64,000 nt of DNA. Source: Nesterenkonia sp. E16_10. GTDB lineage: Bacteria > Actinomycetota > Actinomycetes > Actinomycetales > Micrococcaceae. Below the pieces are notes generated by a model. That model saw only the letters and a program-made list of their open reading frames with translations. It was not told the origin of the DNA and searched no databases. Positions within the stretch are counted from its first letter, which is position 1; each line of letters starts with the position of its first letter. Made by a program: the position numbers and the translations under genes. The stretch is from NCBI RefSeq assembly GCF_017347085.1, contig NZ_JADPSA010000019.1, forward strand, positions 1 through 64,000. Reading direction: 5' to 3'. Positions 17,543 to 26,727 of the stretch are shown piece after piece.

Positions 17543-18196
17543 ATGCCCGAAGCGTCCTCTCGTGAACCACAGATCCGACAGAATCCGCGGTACACCGAGG
17601 CACCGTTGCGCACCTCGTCCAAGACGCTGCGGGTCGCCGGCAGATGGTCAGGCCCGGTGCAGACCGAACTGACCGTCCGCAGCTTCGGCTTCGTCTCAGA
17701 CCAGCCCGAGGTGCGAGGCGGCAGCGATCAGGGCCCCTCGCCGATGGAGTACCTCGTCGCAGGTGTGAACAGCTGCATCGCTGTGGCGGTGGAACAGCTG
17801 GCCCGCAGGCTCGACCTTCCCCTCACCGACATCTCCACCTATACCCTCGCACGCCAGGACACCCGAGGTCTGGCCGGCCAGGCGGACGTCCAGCCCTACT
17901 TCTACGTGTACCGACTCCAGGTCGTCGTGGAGACCGCCGAGAAGGATCCCGCCGTCCTGACGGATTTCGCCCGCCGCGCCGAACACATCTGCCCCGCGAT
18001 CAACCTGCTGCGCGACGCTCACATCGACCTTGACGTGGCGTGGGCGTTCGTCCGCAGAAACTCCCCTGACATGGCGGAAGCACTGGCCAACCGGGCCTGG
18101 GGATACGAGGTCCACGGACACCTCGATCCCGGGGACCTGGTCCTTGAGGTCATCAACGCCGATGCCCCGGCGGCGCAGATCGGGGTGAGCGCGTGA
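17543..18196 (+). CDS. OsmC/Ohr-family protein under S-box control
   Basis: 217 aa with the OsmC fold: SDQGPSPMEYLVAGVNSCIA carries the first redox Cys, and AEHICPAINLLRDA the second. Most OsmC/Ohr proteins are about 140 aa thiol peroxidases; this one has an N-terminal tail of about 40 residues and a C-terminal extension of about 40. ATG 17543 has AAGGTGAG seven bases upstream. SAM-riboswitch control and 4-bp overlap with a transporter suggest a role in sulfur acquisition (for example handling a sulfur compound brought in by the symporter) rather than peroxide defence. That is inference. Confidence 0.82.
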   Translation: MPEASSREPQIRQNPRYTEAPLRTSSKTLRVAGRWSGPVQTELTVRSFGFVSDQPEVRGGSDQGPSPMEYLVAGVNSCIAVAVEQLARRLDLPLTDISTYTLARQDTRGLAGQADVQPYFYVYRLQVVVETAEKDPAVLTDFARRAEHICPAINLLRDAHIDLDVAWAFVRRNSPDMAEALANRAWGYEVHGHLDPGDLVLEVINADAPAAQIGVSA

Positions 18197-19842
18197 CGAC
18201 GGTCGGACTCTGGACCATCGGCCTGGCACTCGCCTACACGGCATGGCTCATACTGGGCAGCCGCATGGCGGTGGGCCGCTCAGGGCGCGGAGGATTCTTC
18301 GTCAGCGGTCGCAGCTTCACCCCGTGGACCGTGGCCTTCTGCATCACAGGACTGTTCTCCGGCTCCTCCTACATCGCCATCGTGGAACTGAGCTACCGGA
18401 CAGGAATTTCTGCGGTCTGGTACGGCGTGGCCGAGACGGTACAGGTGTTGCTGATCGCCCTTCTGCTGGTCAAGCCGCTGCGCGAGAAGCTCGTGGTGAC
18501 GGTCACCGGGATCATCGGGGACCGTTTCGGCCGGGGCGCCCAGGCCATCAGCTCGGTGATCACCGGATTGACCTTCCCGATGTATTCGGTGGCGACCAGC
18601 ATCGCCTTCGCCTCCGCCCTCTTCGCGGTCACCGAGATCCCTCTGTGGCAGTGCATCGCGCTCACCGCGATCATCCTGCTGGCGTTCCTCACCTTCGGCG
18701 GGATGCGCTCCGTGGCGTTCAGCCAGACCATGAACGTCGCGATGATCTTCGTGATGTTCCTCGTCGGAATCTGGGCCTTCTTGGTCTCACCAGGTCCCAG
18801 CGGCCTCGAGACCCTGGCAGAGGAACGGCCCCAGATGTTCGACATCTCCAACGCGGGAGTCTCGCTGATCGTCGCCTGGTTCGGCACCTTCATCGTCAAT
18901 GTCCCGCTCGCCCAGGCCGCCTTCCAGATGTCCATGTCGGCCCGCACCCCGGAGGATGGCCAGAAGGGCCTGTTCCTCGCGGCGATCATCGGTCTGCCCC
19001 TGATCCTGCTCGGAATCGTCGTCGGCGTCGCCGCCTCGATCGTGGTCCCGGATGCTGCGCTGCCGCTGGTCGCCATCGCGGAGTACATCTCCGGGGCGCT
19101 GCCCGCGTGGGCAGCAGCCGTCTTCTTCGTGGGCCTGTGGGCCTGCGCCCTGGGCTGGGCGGGGCCCTGCCAGTTCTCCGGAGCGACGTCGCTGGGCCGG
19201 GACCTCGGCAGCGCGCTGCGTCCCGCAGCGACCCAGGTGGAGCTGGTGCGCTACACCCGGATCGCGCTGGTGGGGCTAACCGTCGTCATGGTGCTCTTCG
19301 CGCTCATGCGTGCCGAGGAGTCTGCTTGGTGGAACGTGATGGCCTGGACGCTGCGCAACGGCGCCACCTTCGCTCCGGTGCTCGCGGCGTTCTTCTGGCC
19401 GCTCGCCACCCGATCTGCGGCCCTGACCGCGCTGCTCGCCGGCTTCAGCGCGGGACTCGGCTGGTACGCCCTATCAGGGTTCAGCGCCACAGACTTCTTC
19501 CTCGGCACCCACCCGGTCTGGGTCGCAATGATCGCCAACCTGGGCGGCATCGTGCTGGTCACCCTCGCCCAGGGCGGTTGGCGCCTGACCCTCCATGGCG
19601 CGCGGCGCAGGAACGGCGTTCTGGTGCTGCTGGCCACGGCCGCCGCGGCCGTGTTCACCGTGAACATCTCAGCATGGCTCAGCACCTATGGCCTGATCGG
19701 ACTGGCGCTCTTCCTGGTCACCCTGGGGGTCTTCGCCGGCGCGGTACTGCTCGCCGAGTCGCCGACAGCGACCTACACGAGGACCCAGCTCTGGGGCGCC
19801 CAGACCGCACGCTCCACCACACAGAACATGTCGCCTCGCTGA
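18193..19842 (+). CDS. Sodium:solute symporter (SSS family) in the S-box operon
   Basis: 549-aa secondary transporter with about 13 hydrophobic helices. SSS features: the N-terminal FFVSGRSFTPWTVAFCITGL, GFSGSSYIAIVE-like TM1-2 region, and YGVAETVQVLLIAL. GTG 18193 overlaps the OsmC stop by 4 bp (GTGA), so translation is coupled. Family members carry sugars, amino acids, proline, pantothenate or organic acids. Because the operon starts with a SAM riboswitch, methionine or another organosulfur compound is the likely substrate (inference). No terminator was seen directly after the stop. Confidence 0.88.
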   Translation: MTTVGLWTIGLALAYTAWLILGSRMAVGRSGRGGFFVSGRSFTPWTVAFCITGLFSGSSYIAIVELSYRTGISAVWYGVAETVQVLLIALLLVKPLREKLVVTVTGIIGDRFGRGAQAISSVITGLTFPMYSVATSIAFASALFAVTEIPLWQCIALTAIILLAFLTFGGMRSVAFSQTMNVAMIFVMFLVGIWAFLVSPGPSGLETLAEERPQMFDISNAGVSLIVAWFGTFIVNVPLAQAAFQMSMSARTPEDGQKGLFLAAIIGLPLILLGIVVGVAASIVVPDAALPLVAIAEYISGALPAWAAAVFFVGLWACALGWAGPCQFSGATSLGRDLGSALRPAATQVELVRYTRIALVGLTVVMVLFALMRAEESAWWNVMAWTLRNGATFAPVLAAFFWPLATRSAALTALLAGFSAGLGWYALSGFSATDFFLGTHPVWVAMIANLGGIVLVTLAQGGWRLTLHGARRRNGVLVLLATAAAAVFTVNISAWLSTYGLIGLALFLVTLGVFAGAVLLAESPTATYTRTQLWGAQTARSTTQNMSPR

Positions 19843-19901
19843 GGCTGCCGGCGTCCTCCGCCGCTGGTGTTCGAGGATCGGGGACTGGTGAAGCGCCAGA
19901 T

Positions 19902-20447
19902 CTAGAGCTGCGCCAGCAGCTCCCGCCAGACCGCCTTCCAGCGCTCGACCTCCTCGGGCGAACCCAGTTTGGTGTGCCCGACCCCCACCGAGGACTTCGT
20001 CACAGACTTCTGCGAGATGGTCACCGCGACCCGGGAGCCATCGGCCAGCCCGGCGCGCCAGTATCGCCAGCGCTCCGTGACTGAGGTGCCGGGCTCGCCC
20101 TGGACCGTGACGCCGCCGAAGGAGTCGCGTCCCTCGACCAGAGCGACCCAGGCCTCGAGCGCGGCATCCATGTCCCCTGGATAGGTCTTGGAGACCGAAG
20201 CCTGGAACTCCCCGGCCCGGGACTCCCCCGGCCGGCGCAGCGCATGGTGCTGTTCGTAGGCGACCGCCACGCTCTGGGCCCACCAGCCGCGATTCTCCAC
20301 GTCCTCGGGCATATGGTCATAGACGATCCCGACGATCTCGCGGTGCGGCAGGGCCGCGGCTCCGGCGTCGTCGAGGTCGGTGACCCACTGCGCCCAGGCG
20401 CGTCGGGTGGTGCGTTCGATGGCTGCGGTGCTGTGACTCCGGACCAT
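19902..20447 (-). CDS. Hypothetical protein, DUF4287-like N-terminus
   Basis: 181 aa. The N-terminal half has EIVGIVYDHMPEDVENRGWWAQ and SVAVAYEQHHALRRPGESRAGEF, a pattern I associate with small actinobacterial DUF4287-type proteins. The C-terminal half (TSVTERWRYWRAGLADGSRVAVTISQKSV) resembles an SRPBCC-like beta-rich segment. No catalytic motif. It stands alone, converging on the symporter gene. Function unknown. Confidence 0.7.
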   Translation of the reverse strand: MVRSHSTAAIERTTRRAWAQWVTDLDDAGAAALPHREIVGIVYDHMPEDVENRGWWAQSVAVAYEQHHALRRPGESRAGEFQASVSKTYPGDMDAALEAWVALVEGRDSFGGVTVQGEPGTSVTERWRYWRAGLADGSRVAVTISQKSVTKSSVGVGHTKLGSPEEVERWKAVWRELLAQL

Positions 20448-20537
20448 GGAATCGAGCCTACGCCGCTGGTGCCGGCCTGCCAGCCCCTGGCCGCCATCGA
20501 ACCTGCCCCGGCGGCTCAGGCACCTCGGCCTGGGTCC

Positions 20538-20768
20538 TCAGCTGGCGTCGATCGCGTTGACCGGCATGTGGGGGAAGTACTCCCAGAGCTCGCGGAGTCT
20601 GCGGAACTGCAGGTCTTCATCGAGGCCTGCAAGCACGGTGACCACCGCGGGCCGCGCTCCGGACGCGGTGGCGGCTTGCACGAGGTCCCTGGGGACGGTG
20701 GGCTGAGCGGTGAGCGTGAATGCGGTCTTGACAGCTTCGACGACTTCTACTCGGGTGACAGCGTGCAT
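20538..20768 (-). CDS. Small DUF2795-like protein
   Basis: 76 aa, helical. VPRDLVQAATASGARPAVV...LRELWEYFPHMPV resembles the actinobacterial DUF2795 pattern, in which a short helical protein has a conserved D/E-L-V-x-x-A core. ATG 20768 is chosen because AAGGA precedes it by five bases; the frame opens nine codons further upstream. It follows prfC on the same strand with a gap of 54 bp and may be co-transcribed. Function unknown. Confidence 0.6.
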   Translation of the reverse strand: MHAVTRVEVVEAVKTAFTLTAQPTVPRDLVQAATASGARPAVVTVLAGLDEDLQFRRLRELWEYFPHMPVNAIDAS

Positions 20769-20822
20769 GGTGTTCCTTCCAAGAGGGTTCTGCATGGGTT
20801 GCCCGCAGCCCTCGGCGATCGG

Positions 20823-22433
20823 TCACATCCGTGCGGAGACCGATGCGTTGATGCTTCCCGGAGGATCCGGGAGCAGGTTCGGATGGTCGCGCTGGACGGT
20901 GCGCAACCTCCACGGGTCTCTGAACAGCGCCACGGGGGCGCCGTCGCTGCGGTAGAGGACTTCGCAGTCCTGGCGACCGTTGAGGATCTCGGCGGCCGCG
21001 GCGTCGATGTCGCGGGCGACCGAGTAGTCCAGCGCGTCGAAGGACACCGAGGCGCCGAAGTCTGACTCCATCCGGGCCGAGACGACCTCGAACTGCATCG
21101 GACCCACGGCGCCCAGGACCGGGCGCTGCTGGCCGCGGCGCTCGGAGTAGAAGACCTGGATGACGCCCTCGCGGTCCAGCTGCTCGATGCCCTTGCGGAA
21201 CTGCTTGTGCTTGGAGGCGTCCCCGGTCTTGCCGACCCGGAAGTGCTCCGGGGCGAAGGGTTTGAACGGCGGGAACATCACGGACTGACCGGCGAAGAGC
21301 GTGTCCCCGGGGCGCAGCGTGGAGGCGTTGACCAGGCCGACGACGTCGCCGGGCCAGGCGGTGTCCACGGTGGTGCGGTCTCGGCCGAAGACCTGCTGGG
21401 AGTACTTGGTCGGGAAGGGCTTCCCGGACTGGGCGTGGGTGGCGACCATGCCGCGTTCGAAGACCCCGGAGCAGATGCGCATGAACGCGATCCGGTCGCG
21501 GTGGGCCTTGTCCATGCCGGTCTGGACCTTGAAGACGTAGCCGCTGAAGTCAGAGGTCAGCTCGTAGGGGGTGCCTTCGGCGTCCGGGCGGGCCTGCGGC
21601 GGCGGGCCCTGCTCCATGATGAACTGCAGCAGCTCTTCGACGCCGATGTTCTGCACGGCCGAGGCGAAGAACAGCGGGGTGGCCTCCTGGGCGAGGAAGG
21701 CCTCGCGGTCGTAGAACTGGTCGTCGAGCTCCAGCAGCGAGGACTCTTCCACCGCGGTCTGGAACTCGTCGGGGTACTCGGCCTCGGCGGTCTCTGCGGA
21801 GAGCTTCTCGGCGAGGACCTTCTTCGCGCCGCCGGGGGCGCGGGTGTAGCGGTTCATGGTCATGGCATCGGGGTGCAGCAGCCCGAGCATGTGTCCGGAG
21901 TCGCCGACGGGCCAGTTGCGCGGCATCGAGCGCATCCCGGTGCGGGTGAGGATCTCATCGACCAGCTCCAGGGCGTCCTGGCCCGGGCGGTCCCATTTGT
22001 TGATCACGGTGATCACCGGCAGGCCGCGCGCCTTGCAGACCTCGAAGAGCTTCATGGTCTGGGCTTCCATGCCCTTGGCCGCGTCGATGAGCATGATCAC
22101 CGCGTCCACGGCTGCCAGCACACGGAAGGTGTCCTCGGAGAAGTCGGCGTGCCCGGGGGTGTCCACCAGGTTCACGATCGCCTCGCCGACGGAGAACTGC
22201 AGCACCGCGGAGCTCACCGAGATTCCGCGGGCCTTCTCCATCTCCATCCAGTCCGAGACGGTGCCGCGGCGTCCGGCCTTGCCGTGGATCGCGCCTGCCT
22301 CGGTGATGGCATTGGAGTGAAGCAGCAGGGCCTCACTCAATGTGGACTTGCCCGCATCGGGATGCGAGATCACCGCGATGGTGCGGCGAGACAAGGCCTC
22401 CTCCAGGATCTGCTTGGTATCTGCTTCCTTCAC
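20823..22433 (-). CDS. prfC: Peptide chain release factor 3
   Basis: GTPase that recycles RF1/RF2 from the ribosome. 536 aa from GTG 22433. G1 is SHPDAGKST, then RGISVSSAVLQF, G3 DTPGHADF, G4 NKWDRPGQDALEL, followed by domains II and III with GPMQFEVVSARMESDFGA typical of RF3. The open frame extends to 22499, but the residues before VKEADTKQ are basic and not family-like. Length matches RF3 (about 530 aa). It is followed by a small helical gene on the same strand. Confidence 0.95.
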   Translation of the reverse strand: MKEADTKQILEEALSRRTIAVISHPDAGKSTLSEALLLHSNAITEAGAIHGKAGRRGTVSDWMEMEKARGISVSSAVLQFSVGEAIVNLVDTPGHADFSEDTFRVLAAVDAVIMLIDAAKGMEAQTMKLFEVCKARGLPVITVINKWDRPGQDALELVDEILTRTGMRSMPRNWPVGDSGHMLGLLHPDAMTMNRYTRAPGGAKKVLAEKLSAETAEAEYPDEFQTAVEESSLLELDDQFYDREAFLAQEATPLFFASAVQNIGVEELLQFIMEQGPPPQARPDAEGTPYELTSDFSGYVFKVQTGMDKAHRDRIAFMRICSGVFERGMVATHAQSGKPFPTKYSQQVFGRDRTTVDTAWPGDVVGLVNASTLRPGDTLFAGQSVMFPPFKPFAPEHFRVGKTGDASKHKQFRKGIEQLDREGVIQVFYSERRGQQRPVLGAVGPMQFEVVSARMESDFGASVSFDALDYSVARDIDAAAAEILNGRQDCEVLYRSDGAPVALFRDPWRLRTVQRDHPNLLPDPPGSINASVSARM

Positions 22434-22581
22434 ACCTCTGACTCTACGCTTCCGCGGGGAGAGAGTTGAATTCTCCCCGGACCATGAGGGCCCCGTCACA
22501 GGCCCACGTGCCGATCAGCGTGGGAGTAGCGTGATGACCAGTACGTCGTCGTTATGACGTCCCTCGAAGAAGGAGAACCCT

Positions 22582-23682
22582 GTGAAGACCCACGCAGCAG
22601 TCGCCGTCGCCCCCGAGACAGACCTGGAGTTCCAGGAGCTCGCCCTCGATGAGCCCCGAGCCGATGAGCTGCGGATCAAGGTGGTCGCCTCCGGCGTGTG
22701 CCACACCGACGCAATCATCCGCGACCAGTGGTACCCGGTGCCCCAGCCAGTGGTCCTGGGTCACGAGGGGGCCGGAATCGTCGAGCAGGTCGGCGCTGCG
22801 GTGACTGGATTCTCCGTCGGTGACAAGGTCGTCCTGGGCCCGTCCTTCTGCAGCGAGTGCAAGCAGTGCCTGTCCGGGCATCCGATGTACTGCGAGGTCT
22901 TCTACGACAGGAACTTCGGGGCCCGGCGCAATGACGGTTCCACGGCCTTCAACACCGAGTCCGGCGAGGCCGTCGGCTCGCACTTCTTCGGCCAGTCCTC
23001 CTTCGCTCAGCACACCAATGTGCCGGCCCAAGGCGTCGTCAAGGTCCAGGACGATGCGCCGCTGGAGCTGCTCGGTCCGCTGGGCTGCGGGATCATGACC
23101 GGCGCCGGCGCGGTGCTCAACGTGCTGCGCCCCAAGCCAGGCTCCTCGATCGTGATCTTCGGGACCGGCGCGGTCGGCATGGCCGGGATGCTCGCCGCCA
23201 AGGCCGCCGGTGCCACGACGATCATCATGGTCGACATCGTCGCCGAGCGGCTCGAGTTCGCCAAGGAGCTTGGCGCCACCCACACGGTGAACTCCAAGGA
23301 GACCGATCCCGTGGAGGCGGTCCAGGAGATCACCGCCGGAGGCGCCGAGTACGCCCTGGACACCACGGGAGTGCCACCGGTCTTCTCTCAGATGACCAAG
23401 TCCCTCGGCGTGCAGGGCCATGGCGCTCTCGTCGGTGCTGCGAAGCTGGGCACCGAGGCTGCCTTCGACATCGGCACGCTGCTGGTCTCAGGGATCACCA
23501 TCAGCATGGTGATCGAGGGCGACGCCGTGCCCAAAGAGTTCATCCCGCGCCTGATCGCGCTGTACCAAGACGGCACGTTCCCCTTCGACAAGCTCACCAA
23601 GAGCTACCCCTTTGCGGAGATCAACACGGCCTTCGCCGACTCTGCCGCTGGGACCACGCTGAAGCCGATCGTGGTGTTCTAG
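22582..23682 (+). CDS. Zinc-dependent aryl-alcohol-type dehydrogenase
   Basis: 366-aa medium-chain dehydrogenase. Catalytic zinc ligands Cys40 (SGVCHTD), His61-Glu62 (LGHEGAG) and Cys169 (GPLGCGIMTGAG). Structural zinc Cys90, 93, 96 and 104 in FCSECKQCLSGHPMYC. Rossmann motif FGTGAVGMAG, followed by Asp (MVDI), predicts NAD+ use. The order and the CGIMTGAG motif resemble benzyl/aryl-alcohol dehydrogenases (XylB-like); the substrate is not proven. AAGGAG-type ribosome site precedes ATG 22582. Monocistronic, divergent from prfC. Confidence 0.92.
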   Translation: MKTHAAVAVAPETDLEFQELALDEPRADELRIKVVASGVCHTDAIIRDQWYPVPQPVVLGHEGAGIVEQVGAAVTGFSVGDKVVLGPSFCSECKQCLSGHPMYCEVFYDRNFGARRNDGSTAFNTESGEAVGSHFFGQSSFAQHTNVPAQGVVKVQDDAPLELLGPLGCGIMTGAGAVLNVLRPKPGSSIVIFGTGAVGMAGMLAAKAAGATTIIMVDIVAERLEFAKELGATHTVNSKETDPVEAVQEITAGGAEYALDTTGVPPVFSQMTKSLGVQGHGALVGAAKLGTEAAFDIGTLLVSGITISMVIEGDAVPKEFIPRLIALYQDGTFPFDKLTKSYPFAEINTAFADSAAGTTLKPIVVF

Positions 23683-23742
23683 GACCGCGCAGGGAGCCCG
23701 ATCATCGAGAGGAAGCGAAGCAGCTGACCCGAACTGGGACCG

Positions 23743-24639
23743 CTAGGCGAACGCCGTCCTGACCGATTCAACGATCTTTTCGTACACCGGCTCGACGACG
23801 TCGCGCCCGGCGCCGCCCATGTTGAACGCGTGGCCCACCCCGTGGAGATCGAGATGGTCGATCAAGGCGCCCTCCGTGCGCAGGCGCTGCGCGTATCTGG
23901 CGGCCTCGTCGCGAAGGATGTCGTGCTCGGCTGAGATCACGAGCGCGGGCGCAATGCCCGCCAGCGGCGCGGTGTCCTTGGCCCCGGCCGGAGACGCGAG
24001 CCGGTCGGCTCGCAGCCTGACATCGGGGCAGTAGGCAGAGTTGAACACCGGTCCCATCCGCACCAGGAACTTCTCCTGGCCCGGAGACCATTTCCGCGCT
24101 GCGGGGATGCTCAGGTCCAGAGCCGGGTACATCAAGACCTGCAGCAAGACCTCCGGGCGTCCTCCCTCTTCGAACGCCAGCCGGACCGCCGCCGCGGCCA
24201 GTGCGCCGCCCGCAGACTGACCTCCGAGAGCAAGCCTGCTTCCGTCCCAGGGCCGCTCCGGTGAGGCCACCCAGGTGGCGACGTCGTACACCTGCTCCAC
24301 CGGGCCGGGGAACCGCGACTGCGGCGCGGGGACGTAGTCGAGGTTGATCACCGTGACGCCTGCATGAAAGGCGATGAACCGGCAGAGGGCGTCATCCTGC
24401 TCGGGGTGGCGGATCACGAACCCTCCGCCATGCAGGTTCAGGTAGACCCCGCGCCCGGCTGCACCGGACGGTGGGGAGTATCGGATCGCGCGCAACGTTC
24501 CATGCCGGGTCGGGACGTCGATCTCCTCGGTGGTGGAGGGAAGCTCGGCGAACGCGACCTCTGGGGGCAGACGAGCACCGCGGGGCGCTCGCTGAAGCAA
24601 CTTGGCGACGCCGTCGGCGAGCCATCCGGGTAACACCAT
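23743..24639 (-). CDS. Alpha/beta hydrolase, hormone-sensitive-lipase type
   Basis: 298-aa esterase-like enzyme. Oxyanion motif LNLHGGGFV, nucleophile elbow GGQSAGGALA (Ser), acid in SAEHDILRDEA, and His in HGVGHAFNMGG. These define family IV (HSL-like) carboxylesterases. ATG 24639 has GGAGAG seven bases upstream; the frame opens further into the GNAT promoter but without homology. It is divergent from the GNAT gene at 24683, the two starts being only 43 bp apart, so they share a promoter region. Confidence 0.9.
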   Translation of the reverse strand: MVLPGWLADGVAKLLQRAPRGARLPPEVAFAELPSTTEEIDVPTRHGTLRAIRYSPPSGAAGRGVYLNLHGGGFVIRHPEQDDALCRFIAFHAGVTVINLDYVPAPQSRFPGPVEQVYDVATWVASPERPWDGSRLALGGQSAGGALAAAAVRLAFEEGGRPEVLLQVLMYPALDLSIPAARKWSPGQEKFLVRMGPVFNSAYCPDVRLRADRLASPAGAKDTAPLAGIAPALVISAEHDILRDEAARYAQRLRTEGALIDHLDLHGVGHAFNMGGAGRDVVEPVYEKIVESVRTAFA

Positions 24640-24682
24640 CTGCAGTCTCTCCTTTGACAGTTCTCCGCCTATTCTTGCCCCT

Positions 24683-25186
24683 ATGCCTGTTCCTCCGCAC
24701 ACCGCCCGACTCAGGTTCCGGGTCATGACCGACGCTGACCTCGATGAGATGGCCGCGCTGCTCGGCGACCCGGTGGTGATGCACTACTACGCGGCGCCGA
24801 AATCGCGGGCGGAGGCTGCACAGTGGATCGAGCGGAACAAACTCCGCTGCGCCGAGCACGGCTACGGCCTCTGGATCATCGAGACGCTCGACGGTGAGTT
24901 CCTCGGAGATTGTGGGCTGACCTGGCAGTCCGTGAACGGGACCCCCAAGCTCGAGGTCGGCTTCCGAGTGCGGGCGCAGCAGCAGAACCGTGGCTACGCC
25001 ACCGAGGCCGCGATCGCCTGTCTGAACTTCGCCCGCGAGCGCACCGAGGAGACCGAGCTGGTGGCGATCCTGCACCCGGAGAATCGCGCTTCGGAGCGGG
25101 TCGCCCAGAAGCTCGGGATGCACCGGGTGGCGGACGACCTCGCCGGGCCCATCCCTGTGCGCACCGTGTACAGCATGTCTCTCTGA
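24683..25186 (+). CDS. GNAT acetyltransferase (RimJ/RimL type)
   Basis: 167 aa. TARLRFRVMTDADLDEMAAL begins the RimJ/RimL-like GNAT fold, and VRAQQQNRGYATEAAIA is the acetyl-CoA pyrophosphate loop (Q-x-x-G-Y/A). The end NRASERVAQKLGMHRV is the usual C-terminal motif. It may acetylate ribosomal or other protein N-termini or a small amine. Divergent from the hydrolase. Confidence 0.9.
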   Translation: MPVPPHTARLRFRVMTDADLDEMAALLGDPVVMHYYAAPKSRAEAAQWIERNKLRCAEHGYGLWIIETLDGEFLGDCGLTWQSVNGTPKLEVGFRVRAQQQNRGYATEAAIACLNFARERTEETELVAILHPENRASERVAQKLGMHRVADDLAGPIPVRTVYSMSL

Positions 25187-25240
25187 CGGGGGCGGCCCAG
25201 AGCGGCGCGGACACCCTCACTCGGTCCCCGAAGACTGGGG

Positions 25241-25897
25241 CTAGTTGCGGCGGGCGGCCCTGAGGACGACGTCGTGGATGGTGATCTGGGCGCCTCCGAG
25301 GCCTTCCATGGTGCGGCGTGACTCTTCGGCGGTCAGGATCTCCCAAAGCGCCGGATCGAGGCGTGCGGTCATGGTGGCTGCCGTGGCGCTGGCGGAGGCG
25401 GGCGGCTGGTCAGACTCATGTCCGTGGGCGCCTCCCCGCTTCCGATCATCGGCGGATTCCTCGCGATGCAGGTGTCCGACTATCAGGAGAGTGCCCCTGG
25501 GGGCCACCCATTCCGCGAGGCGGTCGTAGAACTCCAGCTGCGGCATCGCGGGGTGAGCGTAGTGGGTGGTGACGAGGTCGTAGCGCATCTGTGGCTCCCA
25601 GGTCGACAGATCGGCCGGCACCCACCGCACCTGCTCGGCCACGCCGGCGACGATGGCGCGCTCAGCGGCGCGGTCGAGTGCCGCGACGGCGACGTCGGCC
25701 CCGGTGACCTGCCAGCCGCGCAGCGCGAGCCAGATTGCCTCCGCTCCCGCGCCGCACCCAGCGTCGAGTGCCGTCCCAGGCTTCAGGCCTTTTGTCTCGC
25801 GCACCAGGTGAGGATTGGGCGGACTTGATCCCATGGCTGCCGCGCGGTCGCCGCCCCAGATCTGGTCCCAGTACTCGTGGTCGAACGTGTGCTCCAT
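25241..25897 (-). CDS. SAM-dependent class I methyltransferase
   Basis: 218 aa. It begins MEHTFDHEYWDQIWGG, followed by motif I in ALDAGCGAGAEAIWLALRGW, then VTGADVAVAALDRAAER, and YDLVTTHYAHPAM for motif IV. The middle has a charged, His/Ala-rich insert (about residues 150-175). ATG 25897 has AGGAGAAG upstream. Related proteins modify small molecules such as tellurite or thiols; the substrate is unknown. It is divergent from the cupin regulator at 26018. Confidence 0.88.
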   Translation of the reverse strand: MEHTFDHEYWDQIWGGDRAAAMGSSPPNPHLVRETKGLKPGTALDAGCGAGAEAIWLALRGWQVTGADVAVAALDRAAERAIVAGVAEQVRWVPADLSTWEPQMRYDLVTTHYAHPAMPQLEFYDRLAEWVAPRGTLLIVGHLHREESADDRKRGGAHGHESDQPPASASATAATMTARLDPALWEILTAEESRRTMEGLGGAQITIHDVVLRAARRN

Positions 25898-26017
25898 TGA
25901 AGCTTCTCCTTCAGGGCTTGATCCCGTGGCTGCCGCCGAGACGGCAGCAACGTGCTTTGACAGTGACTCCCAGCGCGCTGAGTTGCAAGCGGCGTTGCTG
26001 AATGGCAATCTCGAGTC

Positions 26018-26620
26018 ATGGACAGCCCTGTTGATCGAACCCTCGACGCCGTCGGGCCCCGGCTGAAGCAGCTGCGACAACGGCGTGATATCACCCTGAG
26101 CGAGCTCGCAGAGGAGACCGGGGTCTCGACCAGCACACTGTCCAGGCTCGAGGCAGGACTCCGGCGACCCACGCTGGAACAGCTGCTGCCGCTTGCTCGG
26201 GCATACGCCGTCACCCTCGATGAGCTTGTTGACGCCCCACCGACCGGGGACCCACGGATCAACCTGCGCCCGATACCCACGAGCGACGGTCGAGTCATCC
26301 TGCCGCTCAGCCGCAGACCCGGGGGCATCCAGGCCTATAAGTTCATCCTCCCGACCGGACGCGACGACGCCGAGCCCGACCTGCGCGTCCACGAGGGGTA
26401 CGACTGGGCCTTCGTCCTCAACGGCAAGCTCAGACTCGTCCTCGGTGAGCACGATCTGATTCTGAAACCTGGAGAAGCTGCCGAATTCGACACCCGCACC
26501 CCACACTGGTTCGGCGCCACCAGCTCAGGACCCGTCGAGTTCCTCAGCCTCGTCGGCAAGCAGGGGGAGCGCGCGCACGTGCGCGCCGGCCCCCGCAGCG
26601 CGACGCCCTCATCTGTCTGA
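26018..26620 (+). CDS. XRE-family regulator with cupin domain
   Basis: 200 aa. HTH_3-type domain at residues 14-70 (LKQLRQRRDITLSELAEETG, STLSRLEAGLRRPTLEQLL) and a C-terminal cupin (about 100-180) with HEGYDWAFVLNGKLRLVLG and FDTRTPHWFGA. This architecture usually senses a small metabolite. ATG 26018; the methyltransferase starts 121 bp away on the other strand, so that gene is a likely target (inference). Confidence 0.9.
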   Translation: MDSPVDRTLDAVGPRLKQLRQRRDITLSELAEETGVSTSTLSRLEAGLRRPTLEQLLPLARAYAVTLDELVDAPPTGDPRINLRPIPTSDGRVILPLSRRPGGIQAYKFILPTGRDDAEPDLRVHEGYDWAFVLNGKLRLVLGEHDLILKPGEAAEFDTRTPHWFGATSSGPVEFLSLVGKQGERAHVRAGPRSATPSSV

Positions 26621-26727
26621 ATCGAGCGGCTCCAAAGTCATTGGCCCTGGACCCTCAAGCACCTCCCTGCACGCCGCAAGGCCTCAGGTCCTGACGAAAA
26701 CCGTTTCTTATATGCGATAGTTGCACG

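Noticed and set aside
18243-20084. 613-codon plus-strand frame overlapping the symporter
   Set aside because: Arg/Pro/His/Gly-rich, no motif; a +2 frame shadow of the symporter.
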